This document shows positions 6,871-14,260 of a stretch of DNA of 15,836 nucleotides, in pieces; position 1 is the first letter of the stretch, and every line of letters starts with the position of its first letter. This DNA is from JAWXVD01 sp044425705. Lineage in GTDB: Bacteria; Bacillota; Clostridia; Lachnospirales; Lachnospiraceae. Where the stretch lies: assembly GCA_044425705.1 (NCBI GenBank), contig JAWXVD010000079.1, positions 1-15,836 of the forward strand, written 5' to 3'. A program made the translations under genes and the position numbers. The notes beneath the pieces were generated by a model, which had not been told where the DNA came from, ran no database searches, and saw only the letters and a list, made by a program, of their open reading frames with translations.

Positions 6871-8755
6871 ATCCCTTTCGTTCATCAATCATCCACACTT
6901 GAAACATTAAAATATACCAAATTTGAATTCTCCAAACACCATCTTCCTTGAATTCATTCCAAATTTTCCAAACTACATCTGGATTTAATACACCTTGCTG
7001 TTCTAGTGTTTTTCTATCTATTAAACTTTCTGCCCATGCCTGTAATTTAGGTTGTTTCAACCATTTACTAATAGGAATACTAAAGCCCTTTTTAGGACGT
7101 TCCATCAATTCCTTTGGAACATAACGGTAGAGCACATCACGTAATACAAGTTTACCTACACCATCTTGACGTTTCATTTCCATTGGTAAGGTCCAGGCAA
7201 ATTCTACTACATCTTTATCTAACATAGGTACTCTAGATTCTAAAGAAACCGCCATGCCTGCGCGATCTACTTTTACTAGAATATCATCTGGATGATACAT
7301 GGTCATATCCATTAACATAATATTATGATTAGGCTCTTTCAAAAATCCTGCTTCATACTGATTCCATTTATAGGGGCAGTGATTCCTGTTTTTACTGATT
7401 TGTTTTGTCAAAGGGTCTGTGTCAAATGACATTTCATAAATAGCACTTGGTGCTTTTGCTCCTAGTAATTTTCCTTTGATACGAACCATGTCTTTTTTCG
7501 TAAAAGGACTGTGTAACACAAGTTCGCTGATAGGTTTTCTGATACCATAAGGTACTCTATTTACTTTATTCCAAATACGGCTGACAGAAGTATAGGAATT
7601 GTAACCACAGAATAATTCATCCCCACCATCACCACTTAAAGACACAGTTACGTGCTCTCTAGTCATTTGGCTCACTAAAAAAGTAGGGATTTGTGAGGAA
7701 TCCGCAAATGGTTCCCCAAACATGCTGGCTATTCTAGGAACGACAGCAATGGCATCTTGTTCCGTAATATAAAGTTCTGTATGATCCGTTCCTAAATGTT
7801 TCGCAATTTCTTTTGCACCTACTGCTTCATTGTAAGCACCTTCCTCCATACCAATGGTAAAGGTTCGCACCTGCCTTTCATTTAATGATTGCATCAAGGC
7901 TACGATGGTGCTGCTATCAATACCTGCAGAAAGAAATGCCCCTACTGGCACATCCGCTTCCATTTGTCCTGCAATGGATTGCTTCAATAGTCGTTCTAGC
8001 TCATCTGTGGCTTCTTCTCTACTGCCTGTAAAAGGATGGTCTTGTCCCTTTTTCGCCGCTGCTTTCATAGACCAATACGTATCACAGGTGATACTTTCTC
8101 TTGTATAGGGTGCTTTTATTGTTAAAATTTCGCCTGGCTCTAGTTTATAAATATCTTCATAAATAGAATAAGGTGCTGGAATATATCCATAAGTAAAATA
8201 AAGATCTAATACATCCATGCAAATAGGATTATGAAAATCCTTCAACACGCTAATACATCCAATATCTGAAGCAAATACAAAACTACTTCCTACAAAACCA
8301 TAGTATAGAGGTTTTTCTCCTACACGGTCTCTAAGTAAAGAAATAGTACCTGATTCTTTCTCATAAAGGGCAATGGCAAACATCCCTTTGCAGAGTGTAA
8401 TAGCCTCTTTCACGCCATAGGCTTCCATGGCTTCTAACAATACTTCCGTATCAGAACCTCCACGAAATGTTTTTACCTTACCTTCTTTTAATAATCGATC
8501 CGCCACTTCCTTATAATTATATATTTCACCGTTAAAAACCATCTCATACTTTCCACTATGAGATGCCATAGGTTGTGCACCGCCTTCTGACAAATCTAAG
8601 ATAGACAATCTTCTATGTCCCAATACCACACTTTTGTCTTCCGTAGCAAAAAAACCACCAGCATTAGGTCCCCGATGGTACATCCTCTGATTCATAGACT
8701 CTATATCAGTTTTCCAATTTTCAATTCTATTGCAAAATCCTGCAATTCCACACAT
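6869..8755 (-). CDS. asnB: Asparagine synthetase (glutamine-hydrolysing)-type amidotransferase, copy 1
   Basis: A 628-aa two-domain enzyme. The N-terminal Ntn glutaminase domain begins MCGIAGF, so Cys2 becomes the N-terminal nucleophile; GHRRLSILDL, FNGEIYNY and GGSDTEVLL supply the usual glutamine-binding Arg, Asn and Asp. The C-terminal ATP-pyrophosphatase domain carries the PP-loop and SGDGGDELFCGYN. The start must be the ATG at 8755, since Cys has to be second; TAGAGG lies 5 bases upstream. A TTG further up in frame (8773) falls in the leader and is rejected. The PP-loop reads SAGIDSS (276-282) rather than the canonical SGGxDSS, a Gly-to-Ala change at an ATP-phosphate-binding position. 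In a glycan locus such enzymes may amidate a uronic acid or other carboxyl group rather than make free asparagine; this is inference. Confidence 0.88.
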   Translation of the reverse strand: MCGIAGFCNRIENWKTDIESMNQRMYHRGPNAGGFFATEDKSVVLGHRRLSILDLSEGGAQPMASHSGKYEMVFNGEIYNYKEVADRLLKEGKVKTFRGGSDTEVLLEAMEAYGVKEAITLCKGMFAIALYEKESGTISLLRDRVGEKPLYYGFVGSSFVFASDIGCISVLKDFHNPICMDVLDLYFTYGYIPAPYSIYEDIYKLEPGEILTIKAPYTRESITCDTYWSMKAAAKKGQDHPFTGSREEATDELERLLKQSIAGQMEADVPVGAFLSAGIDSSTIVALMQSLNERQVRTFTIGMEEGAYNEAVGAKEIAKHLGTDHTELYITEQDAIAVVPRIASMFGEPFADSSQIPTFLVSQMTREHVTVSLSGDGGDELFCGYNSYTSVSRIWNKVNRVPYGIRKPISELVLHSPFTKKDMVRIKGKLLGAKAPSAIYEMSFDTDPLTKQISKNRNHCPYKWNQYEAGFLKEPNHNIMLMDMTMYHPDDILVKVDRAGMAVSLESRVPMLDKDVVEFAWTLPMEMKRQDGVGKLVLRDVLYRYVPKELMERPKKGFSIPISKWLKQPKLQAWAESLIDRKTLEQQGVLNPDVVWKIWNEFKEDGVWRIQIWYILMFQVWMIDERKG

Positions 8756-8760
8756 AATTT

Positions 8761-8765
8761 CCTCT
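8761..8765 (-). promoter_or_regulatory. Ribosome binding site fixing the start of amidotransferase copy 1
   Basis: AGAGG on the minus strand, 5 bases before the ATG at 8755. It selects the MCGIAGF start required for an N-terminal nucleophile cysteine over the in-frame TTG at 8773. Confidence 0.65.
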
Positions 8766-8770
8766 ATTCC

Positions 8771-8862
8771 CAAGCACTGTCAATTGATAATAACATTCAT
8801 CATTTTCTCTCACTCACAAGCACTGTCAATTGATAATAACATTCATCATCTTCTCTCACTCA
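8771..8862. repeat. 46-bp tandem duplication in the spacer before amidotransferase copy 1
   Basis: Two head-to-tail 46-base copies, 8771-8816 and 8817-8862, with a single mismatch (T/C at the 34th base). On the minus strand each copy contains a run of TGAGAGAA, an ATGATG, and a short open frame reading MMNVIIN before TGA. Spacers this long (157 bases) are unusual in this cluster. The duplicated piece resembles the leader and start region of the GT4 gene upstream (TGAGAGAAAGTGATGG), so it may be the leader and first codons of a lost gene, duplicated afterwards. An alternative is a translated leader peptide. Confidence 0.85.
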
Positions 8863-8880
8863 CACAACTTTAGCTGGTTA

Positions 8881-8920
8881 AAGACAAATTTCTAGTTGAA
8901 AGTTCTTATGTTTCAACCTA
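8881..8920. repeat. Intergenic spacer element, copy B (hairpin plus AATTTGTCT block)
   Basis: On the minus strand it begins TAGGTTGAAA over the end of the GT4 gene (its TGA stop lies inside), forms a 7-bp stem GTTGAAA/TTTCAAC (8895-8901 with 8911-8917), and continues with AATTTGTCTTT. The same order of blocks occurs at 10078-10116 after amidotransferase copy 2, so the two are homologous spacers. No T-run follows the stem, which argues against a simple terminator. Confidence 0.65.
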
Positions 8921-10016
8921 CATTTTCAATCAATTCTTTCCATGAAGCATTGACCACATCTGGATTATGAGTATCCTGTAGTTTAGAAGCTTGTCGCCCT
9001 AAATTGATAGCTACTTCTGGTTCTTCTATCAATTTGGAGAGCTGACTTGCTAAGTCATTTACGTCTCCCACGCTTACTAATATACCATTTTTTCCATCTT
9101 CTATCAAATCCTTTGCCCCACCGCAAGGGCAATCCGTAGAAATACATGGGATTCCTAAGGCCATGGCCTCCATCAATGAGTTTGGCATACCTTCCGATTT
9201 AGAAGTTAATACATAAATCCCCGCCCTAGCAATTTCATCTGCTACATTAGTAATAGCACCTGGTAAAAAGATTCTATCCTCAAACTTCCTATTACAGACC
9301 CATTCCTGTATGCTACTTCTACTTTCTCCATCACCATAGATTATTAACTGATATTCTGGATACTGATCTGCAATCTGGGCAAACGCTTCTACTAACATCT
9401 GATGATTTTTATTTTGATCCACTCGACCTACTGCTATAATTGTCTTTTCTCGTTCTCCTTCATAAATAGGTCTGACAAAAGTTGGATTTAGCGGATTTTT
9501 TAAAATAACAACTTTTTTTTGAATAGCTTTTCTAAAGAACAACTTGCTTTCCGTTGTCTGCATGACGATTTTTTTTGCCCATGGAAATGTAAAATTTGCT
9601 GCCATTTTTAATGACCGTGATGCATATTCTCGTTTTGGGTCTGCACGCACAGAAACCACTACTGGAATCCACAATCCAGCAGCGGTTAAAAGTGTCATAA
9701 CATTATTTTTTCCTATAAATGATAAAATTACATCTGGTTTTTCTGTTTTCCAAATTTTTCGTAATTTATCATATCTTCTTTTGAAATTTACAATACGATT
9801 AGATGTCTCTTCCTCACTAGTGATCTCTGAAAAAATACGCGGTATGCCATCAACTAGAGGATATTCTTCCTTTGCCCTATGCTGTGTCACAAGCACTACC
9901 TGATAGCCTTCCTCCGAAAAATACTTAGCCAGATTCACCATCACACGCTCTGCACCGCCTTTTTGCAGAGAATTGATAAATAAACATATCTTTTTTTGCT
10001 TCATACTAATAACCAT
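8913..10016 (-). CDS. Family 4 (GT-B fold) glycosyltransferase
   Basis: A 367-aa retaining glycosyltransferase. The N-terminal half opens KICLFINSLQKGGAERVM, the glycine-rich acceptor loop typical of GT4 enzymes. The C-terminal half has IIAVGRVDQNKNHQMLVEAF (about 194-213) and LTSKSEGMPNSLMEAMALG (about 270-288), whose E-x7-E pattern binds the donor nucleotide sugar. It acts at the inner face of the membrane on a lipid-linked acceptor; donor and linkage are not predictable. The frame offers GTG at 10019, ATG at 10016 and ATG at 10004; I prefer 10016, after GAGAGAAAGTG. The tail (GGTTGA) merges with the repeated spacer element. It follows amidotransferase copy 2 after 97 bases and precedes copy 1 by 157 bases. 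Confidence 0.86.
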   Translation of the reverse strand: MVISMKQKKICLFINSLQKGGAERVMVNLAKYFSEEGYQVVLVTQHRAKEEYPLVDGIPRIFSEITSEEETSNRIVNFKRRYDKLRKIWKTEKPDVILSFIGKNNVMTLLTAAGLWIPVVVSVRADPKREYASRSLKMAANFTFPWAKKIVMQTTESKLFFRKAIQKKVVILKNPLNPTFVRPIYEGEREKTIIAVGRVDQNKNHQMLVEAFAQIADQYPEYQLIIYGDGESRSSIQEWVCNRKFEDRIFLPGAITNVADEIARAGIYVLTSKSEGMPNSLMEAMALGIPCISTDCPCGGAKDLIEDGKNGILVSVGDVNDLASQLSKLIEEPEVAINLGRQASKLQDTHNPDVVNASWKELIENVG

Positions 10017-10033
10017 CACTTTCTCTCAGCCTG

Positions 10034-10071
10034 GCAACTTGTAGCCCTTTCGTTTTTTTGAAAGGGGTTGC
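10034..10071. repeat. Spacer hairpin with two stems before the GT4 gene
   Basis: Inner perfect stem CCCTTTC/GAAAGGG (10045-10051 with 10060-10066), loop GTTTTTTT, and an outer GCAAC/GTTGC pair (10034-10038 with 10067-10071). It is present in this spacer but absent from the otherwise homologous spacer at 8863-8920, so it looks like a small insertion. Function not evident; in the minus-strand transcript the loop is A-rich, not a terminator tail. Confidence 0.5.
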
Positions 10072-10077
10072 TCGAAG

Positions 10078-10116
10078 AGACAAATTGCCGGTTGAAAAAT
10101 CTTATTTTTCAACCTA
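10078..10116. repeat. Intergenic spacer element, copy C (perfect 11-bp hairpin plus AATTTGTCT block)
   Basis: Minus strand: TAG (stop of amidotransferase copy 2), whose last G begins the perfect 11-bp stem GGTTGAAAAAT / ATTTTTCAACC (10104-10114 with 10090-10100, 3-base loop), followed by AATTTGTCTCT. The hairpin starts inside the stop codon. It is homologous to copy B at 8881-8920, keeping the GTTGAAA stem while inner bases differ. It may protect the upstream message 3' end or act as a weak attenuator. Confidence 0.7.
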
Positions 10117-11994
10117 GTCTCCATATCTCTGATACCATTGTTGGAACACTAAGAATGCCCAACAAAGTCTAGAGTAATTAGCCCCACTTCCTGCTCCACC
10201 ATCTCCACTTTTTAAATATTCATGTATCATATTTGGTACATAGGTATCATCAAAAAGTCCTTGTTTTTTCAAAAATCCCGCTTCACTATAATCAAGTAAT
10301 TGCTCTTTTAGTGGTCCTCTCATCCAACGGTCTAATGGCACTGCAAATCCCACTTTTTTACGTTCTAGCAATTCTCTTGGAATATAATCATAAGCAATAT
10401 CTTTTAAAATACGCTTTTTCACACCGTCTTTATATTTAAATTCATGTGGTAATCGGAAAGAATACTCCATCACCTCTTTGTCAAGAATTGGACATCTGGA
10501 CTCTAATGAATACTTCATAGAAGCACGATCTACCTTACATAAAATATCTCCCGGTAAATACGTATCCATATCTAATAGCATTCTGCGAATCTGCCAATTT
10601 TTCACTGGATACTGTTTCTCAATTTCATACTGGCAATTCATGCCTGAATTTGCCACCATTTGATTGGCTCTAGTAATATAATTATTTACCCCAAACTGGG
10701 TTTTTGTTTCTATATTTCGATTTCCTGCAATCACTTTCACTGAAAACGGCAATTTTTCTAAGAATTGCGCTTGTTTCAACCCTGGTAAATGACAAATCCC
10801 GTGTACTGCAGCACCTAGCCCATCTAATCTCTGAGCCTTGGCCAATTTTTCATACATATTATAGCCACAGAAGAATTCATCTCCCCCATCACCTGATAAG
10901 GCAACGGTCACCTGTTCTCTTGCTAATTGTGAAACAAGCATAGTAGAAATCTGTGAACTATCGGCAAAAGGTTCATCATAATACTGAGGAATACTGTCTA
11001 CCATTTCAAACATCTCTTTTTCAGAAATATATATTTCCGTATGATTCGTGCCTAAATAATCAGCTACTTCTTTGGCATATTTCGCCTCATTATACTGTTT
11101 ATCATGAAATCCTATGGTAAATGTTTTCACAGGTGTATCTGCATGTTCCTGTGCAATAGCAGTCATCAAGGAAGAATCATAGCCTCCACTTAAAAAGGCT
11201 CCCAATGGCACATCTGCTATCATACGAGAAGCAACAGCCTTCTTCAATTTATCTTTTAACTCTTCCTTAGCTTGTCCATAATCGGTTACTGGCTTAGCTA
11301 CCATTTCTTCATATGCCTTGCCCACTTCCCAATATTTCCAAGTAGTAATTTCTCCCTCTTTATAACGCAAAATAGCCCCTGGTTGTAATTTATATACATG
11401 TTCATAAATACTCTCAGGACCATTAATATATTGTTGATATAAATATCTAGGTAATAAATCCGTTTGAATTCTAGCCGTAAAATGCGGATAAGCCATAATT
11501 GGCTTTAACTCAGAAGCAAATACTAGTTGCCCTGATTCTTTCCAGTAATACAACGGTTTCTTACCAATTCGATCACGGACCAAAAACAATTCTTCTGTAT
11601 CACGATCAAATAAGGCAATGGCAAACATCCCATTAAATTTGCTAATACAGTCAATTCCCCATTTTAAATAGGCTGCAATAATTACCTCTGTATCACAAGT
11701 AGACAAAAAAGTATAATCACTTAATTGTTCTCTTAATTCTCCAAAATTATAAATCTCTCCGTTATATACAACCGAAATTCTCTTGTCTTTAGAATGCATA
11801 GGTTGATGGCCTAATGGCGACAAATCAAGGATGGATAATCTACGTTGAGCAAATCCTAAAGCATATCCACCCTTCATAGGGTAAATTTCTTCACCACTAT
11901 CATTAGGACCACGGTGGTACATGGTATCATTCATGATACGCAATTCTTCTATCGATATATTTTTATTGGATATAAATCCACAAATTCCACACAT
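10114..11994 (-). CDS. asnB: Asparagine synthetase (glutamine-hydrolysing)-type amidotransferase, copy 2
   Basis: A 626-aa enzyme with the same two-domain plan as copy 1 but clearly diverged. The glutaminase domain starts MCGICGF with the nucleophile Cys2; AQRRLSILDL, YNGEIYNF and TCDTEVII mark the glutamine pocket. The synthetase domain has the canonical PP-loop SGGYDSS (269-275) and SGDGGDEFFCGYN. It uses glutamine and ATP to convert a carboxyl group to an amide. Asparagine is the textbook product, but homologues in surface-polymer clusters are thought to amidate sugar acids or wall components, and two copies in one glycan locus favour that reading (inference). The ATG at 11994 has AGAAAGG 8 bases upstream. 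It lies directly downstream of the MBL cassette, 63 bases after its last stop, and is the first clearly sugar-related gene after it. Confidence 0.88.
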   Translation of the reverse strand: MCGICGFISNKNISIEELRIMNDTMYHRGPNDSGEEIYPMKGGYALGFAQRRLSILDLSPLGHQPMHSKDKRISVVYNGEIYNFGELREQLSDYTFLSTCDTEVIIAAYLKWGIDCISKFNGMFAIALFDRDTEELFLVRDRIGKKPLYYWKESGQLVFASELKPIMAYPHFTARIQTDLLPRYLYQQYINGPESIYEHVYKLQPGAILRYKEGEITTWKYWEVGKAYEEMVAKPVTDYGQAKEELKDKLKKAVASRMIADVPLGAFLSGGYDSSLMTAIAQEHADTPVKTFTIGFHDKQYNEAKYAKEVADYLGTNHTEIYISEKEMFEMVDSIPQYYDEPFADSSQISTMLVSQLAREQVTVALSGDGGDEFFCGYNMYEKLAKAQRLDGLGAAVHGICHLPGLKQAQFLEKLPFSVKVIAGNRNIETKTQFGVNNYITRANQMVANSGMNCQYEIEKQYPVKNWQIRRMLLDMDTYLPGDILCKVDRASMKYSLESRCPILDKEVMEYSFRLPHEFKYKDGVKKRILKDIAYDYIPRELLERKKVGFAVPLDRWMRGPLKEQLLDYSEAGFLKKQGLFDDTYVPNMIHEYLKSGDGGAGSGANYSRLCWAFLVFQQWYQRYGD

Positions 11995-12031
11995 AGCAAT
12001 AACCTTTCTTTAAGTTGTGTCAAAATCATTG

Positions 12032-12044
12032 TTTTTTCAACCTA
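12032..12044 (-). repeat. Partial spacer element, copy D (TAGGTTGAAAAAA)
   Basis: The minus-strand sequence TAGGTTGAAAAAA lies 13 bases after the MBL-fold gene's stop codon and 37 bases before amidotransferase copy 2. It shares its first bases with copies B and C and with the end of the fucosyltransferase gene (4746-4754), but the hairpin is degenerate (GTTG/CAAC ends only). Confidence 0.4.
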
Positions 12045-12057
12045 CTATCCATTTCTA

Positions 12058-13653
12058 CTATAATATGCATTCCTCACAAACAGTCAACATATTTGAGTAT
12101 TTACCATTCGGACAAACTACATGCAACTCTTCCACTCCTTTTTCACTTTTACAAATGCTGCATTCAAAAGTAGTATTATCTAAATAGAATAACATACCAA
12201 TATCTCCAGGATAAATAAAAGAATAACGTGTCACTTCTCTTAATTGCCGTACCAATGCCTTTCTGATATCACCTTTACCTGCCCAAAATTCCGAAATAAT
12301 ATATATTATTTTATCATTCATGGTATTGTCTTCCTGAACTTTATCCTCTTGGACTTTATCCTTCTCGGCTTTCTCTTCTTTGGCTTTCTCTTCTTTGGCT
12401 TTCTCTTCTTTGGCTTTCTCTTCTTTGGCTTTCTCTTCTTTGGCTTTATTACATACTTCCACTAAATCCTTGCAACCATAAAATCCCAAATGGGTCTTTT
12501 TATGTACTTTTAGGTTATAATCTTCTTTATTCGTTTCACTAATATTGGCAATCACATATCGACAATCTAGAAACTTTTTTCCTAACTCTTCAAAATATAT
12601 TGTATCAGATGTAAAACCAATTTGCACTTGTATTTTTTCTGATTGTAATAATTTAATCTTAATGGCATAAGACGCATTCTCTAAATATTCACCCTTTTCA
12701 TTCTGTATATGTTTTGAACAGATCGGTTCTATTTCTATTTCATTGTTCTTACCCAAGAAAAATGATTTCATATTATGTATTGTTTTTGTGTTCGCCTTCG
12801 AAATTTTTTTCAACCTTCCACTTACTTCTGTCAAGGTATTATTATCTGCATACAAAACAATGGTAACATGGGAAAACTGTGCTGCCAAGTCATCAATCGT
12901 CGTAAGATCCCCATTATGGTCAATATGATTGTGGGTAACTATAATACAATCAATATCTTTTATTTGTAACCCTGCTCTATGAAAATTATCCATAAAATTT
13001 ATCCCAGGATCTATTACCAATCCTGTTCCCAACCATTTGATATATAATCCTCCACCTTTAATTACTTGCTGATGAAAATGAGTTGTTAATGCCGAATAAA
13101 AAAAAGGAGTCGATGAACTATACCCCTTTAAAATCATTAGAAAACTTCTATTTTTTAATTTATAGCTTCCGCCAGCAAAATGTTCTTGGTATATTTCTTT
13201 CATTGTTTTATTTTGATCAATATGACACCATATTTCATAATCCGCTGGATTGATTCTAACTATTTTTTTTAATTCGTTATACTCTGATTCTTCCAATACT
13301 TCTTGCACTTGATTTATTTTCTTATTACATTCCGTCACTTTACTGTTATCAGGATGTACATATTTATATATCAGTATCAACACCTCTTGTAAAAACCATC
13401 TATCACTATTCGCATCAGCTGCTAATGATTTTTCGTATACGTCTGCTAACGTTTCAGCTACACTTTTCCCTTCATTGACATTCATAAATGCTTTGATTAT
13501 CCTATAAATTTCATTCAAGTTAACATCGTCGTGACCACTGATTTTTCTTTCCATTTTCGCTACTTCTTCATAGGCAAGATAATCTAGTGAAATGCAAAAT
13601 TTATAAAGATGTCTGTACAACGCTGTATACTTTGTTCGATAAATATTTTTCAT
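12058..13653 (-). CDS. Metallo-beta-lactamase-fold hydrolase with repeat linker and C-terminal zinc-ribbon-like segment
   Basis: A 531-aa protein of unusual design. Residues 1-155 look helical and match nothing I recognise. A metallo-beta-lactamase domain follows (about 165-400): VIDPG (213-217), THNHIDHNGD (240-249, the H-x-H-x-D-H metal motif), then His315, Asp350 in GFTSD and His388 in KKTHLG, so a full two-metal site is plausible. Residues 403-442 are eight five-residue units (KAKEE x5, KAEKD, KVQED x2), inserted just before IIYIISEFWAGKGDIR. The C-terminus has CSIC (498-501), Cys514 and CEEC (526-529), which may bind zinc. The ATG at 13653 follows CAGGTG and lies 16 bases after the 196-aa gene, so it is coupled to it. 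Nuclease, phosphodiesterase or other hydrolase activity cannot be chosen from sequence; a role in sugar synthesis is not evident. Confidence 0.8.
   Translation of the reverse strand: MKNIYRTKYTALYRHLYKFCISLDYLAYEEVAKMERKISGHDDVNLNEIYRIIKAFMNVNEGKSVAETLADVYEKSLAADANSDRWFLQEVLILIYKYVHPDNSKVTECNKKINQVQEVLEESEYNELKKIVRINPADYEIWCHIDQNKTMKEIYQEHFAGGSYKLKNRSFLMILKGYSSSTPFFYSALTTHFHQQVIKGGGLYIKWLGTGLVIDPGINFMDNFHRAGLQIKDIDCIIVTHNHIDHNGDLTTIDDLAAQFSHVTIVLYADNNTLTEVSGRLKKISKANTKTIHNMKSFFLGKNNEIEIEPICSKHIQNEKGEYLENASYAIKIKLLQSEKIQVQIGFTSDTIYFEELGKKFLDCRYVIANISETNKEDYNLKVHKKTHLGFYGCKDLVEVCNKAKEEKAKEEKAKEEKAKEEKAKEEKAEKDKVQEDKVQEDNTMNDKIIYIISEFWAGKGDIRKALVRQLREVTRYSFIYPGDIGMLFYLDNTTFECSICKSEKGVEELHVVCPNGKYSNMLTVCEECIL
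12328..12447. repeat. 15-bp tandem repeat encoding KAKEE units inside the MBL-fold gene
   Basis: Five near-identical 15-base units (12373-12447) encode KAKEE on the minus strand, and three diverged units (12328-12372) encode KAEKD, KVQED, KVQED. The unit length keeps frame, so slipped-strand copy changes would lengthen or shorten a charged helical linker without breaking the gene. Confidence 0.9.
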
Positions 13654-13669
13654 AGAAACACCTGTCCTT

Positions 13670-14260
13670 TCAAAATAATGACATACCTTTATTTTGGATC
13701 ATTTGTAGAATTTCTATTACACATTTTCCTATTCCTTCATATATGTTTTCAACTGAATTAACATTATCCTTTGGTAAATCGGCTCCACTAATTCTAATCT
13801 CCAAGATGACCTGTTTTAAGTAATGAAACCATATTTGAAGCTGTTTTCTTTCTACATCTTCAAATTTTTTCTCAAACTCTTGCATTTGCATGATATTTAA
13901 AATTCCATCACACACTGCTTGAACCAAGAAAATAATAGCATCTTTTTGTCCTCGCAATAAATGTTCTTTTAAATTATAATAATGCTTATACATACTTTCT
14001 TCTTCTGTACTTTCACACAATGCTTTAAAATGAAACATAGCATCTCTTATATTCAAAAAAAGAGAAGCCGACAAATCAATTCCGCAATCAACGGCAATCA
14101 TACCTATGCTGATTGCAAAGTCACTCGCTTCAATAATCAATTCTGCCACTTCATCTTTTAATTCTTCTAATACTCTTAATTCTTCTGTTTCTTTTAATTC
14201 TTCTAATACTCTTAATTCTTCTGTTTCTTTTAATTCTTCCTTAAACATACCTATATCCAT
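13670..14260 (-). CDS. Uncharacterised all-helical 196-aa protein with duplicated N-terminal repeat
   Basis: I do not recognise this family. The N-terminus (8-35) is a charged helical stretch built from the 12-residue unit ELKETEELRVLE twice plus a partial third. The rest alternates amphipathic helices (for example around 37-60, 68-85, 90-125, 128-155, 168-190) without clear enzyme motifs, signal peptide or membrane span; the part around residues 46-70 is rather hydrophobic. It probably acts as a protein-protein partner. It ends 16 bases before the MBL-fold gene, the stop lying just before that gene's AAGGACAGGTG leader, which suggests coupled translation and a shared function. Start: the ATG at 14260 follows AGAAAGAG almost without spacing; the ATG at 14248 is an alternative and would overlap the end of the extended upstream frame by eight bases. 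Confidence 0.65.
   Translation of the reverse strand: MDIGMFKEELKETEELRVLEELKETEELRVLEELKDEVAELIIEASDFAISIGMIAVDCGIDLSASLFLNIRDAMFHFKALCESTEEESMYKHYYNLKEHLLRGQKDAIIFLVQAVCDGILNIMQMQEFEKKFEDVERKQLQIWFHYLKQVILEIRISGADLPKDNVNSVENIYEGIGKCVIEILQMIQNKGMSLF
14161..14239. repeat. 36-bp perfect tandem repeat in the 196-aa gene
   Basis: Two identical 36-base copies (14161-14196 and 14197-14232) followed by seven bases of a third. Translated on the minus strand each gives the 12-residue unit ELKETEELRVLE in a rotated phase. Perfect identity at DNA level points to a recent duplication. Confidence 0.92.

Noticed and set aside
8771..8862. Tandem promoters (TTGACA occurs once in each 46-bp copy)
   Set aside because: No acceptable -10 lies 16-18 bases downstream of either hexamer (best four of six matches), and the second would start transcription inside the gene.
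9544..9903. 119-codon plus-strand frame, the longest antisense ORF
   Set aside because: Lies wholly opposite a well-supported GT4 gene, shows no family motifs and has no ribosome binding site.
12001..12057. Promoter for amidotransferase copy 2 (TTGACA in the spacer)
   Set aside because: The matching -10 position falls on the ribosome site and start codon, so no usable promoter results.
12328..12447. Possible CRISPR-like array
   Set aside because: The repeat is contiguous, 15 bases long, without spacers, and translates in frame as KAKEE units inside a conserved gene.
12244..12465. Plus-strand frame of Phe-Gly-Leu repeats looking like a membrane peptide
   Set aside because: It is the antisense image of the KAKEE repeat, with no ribosome site or independent support.
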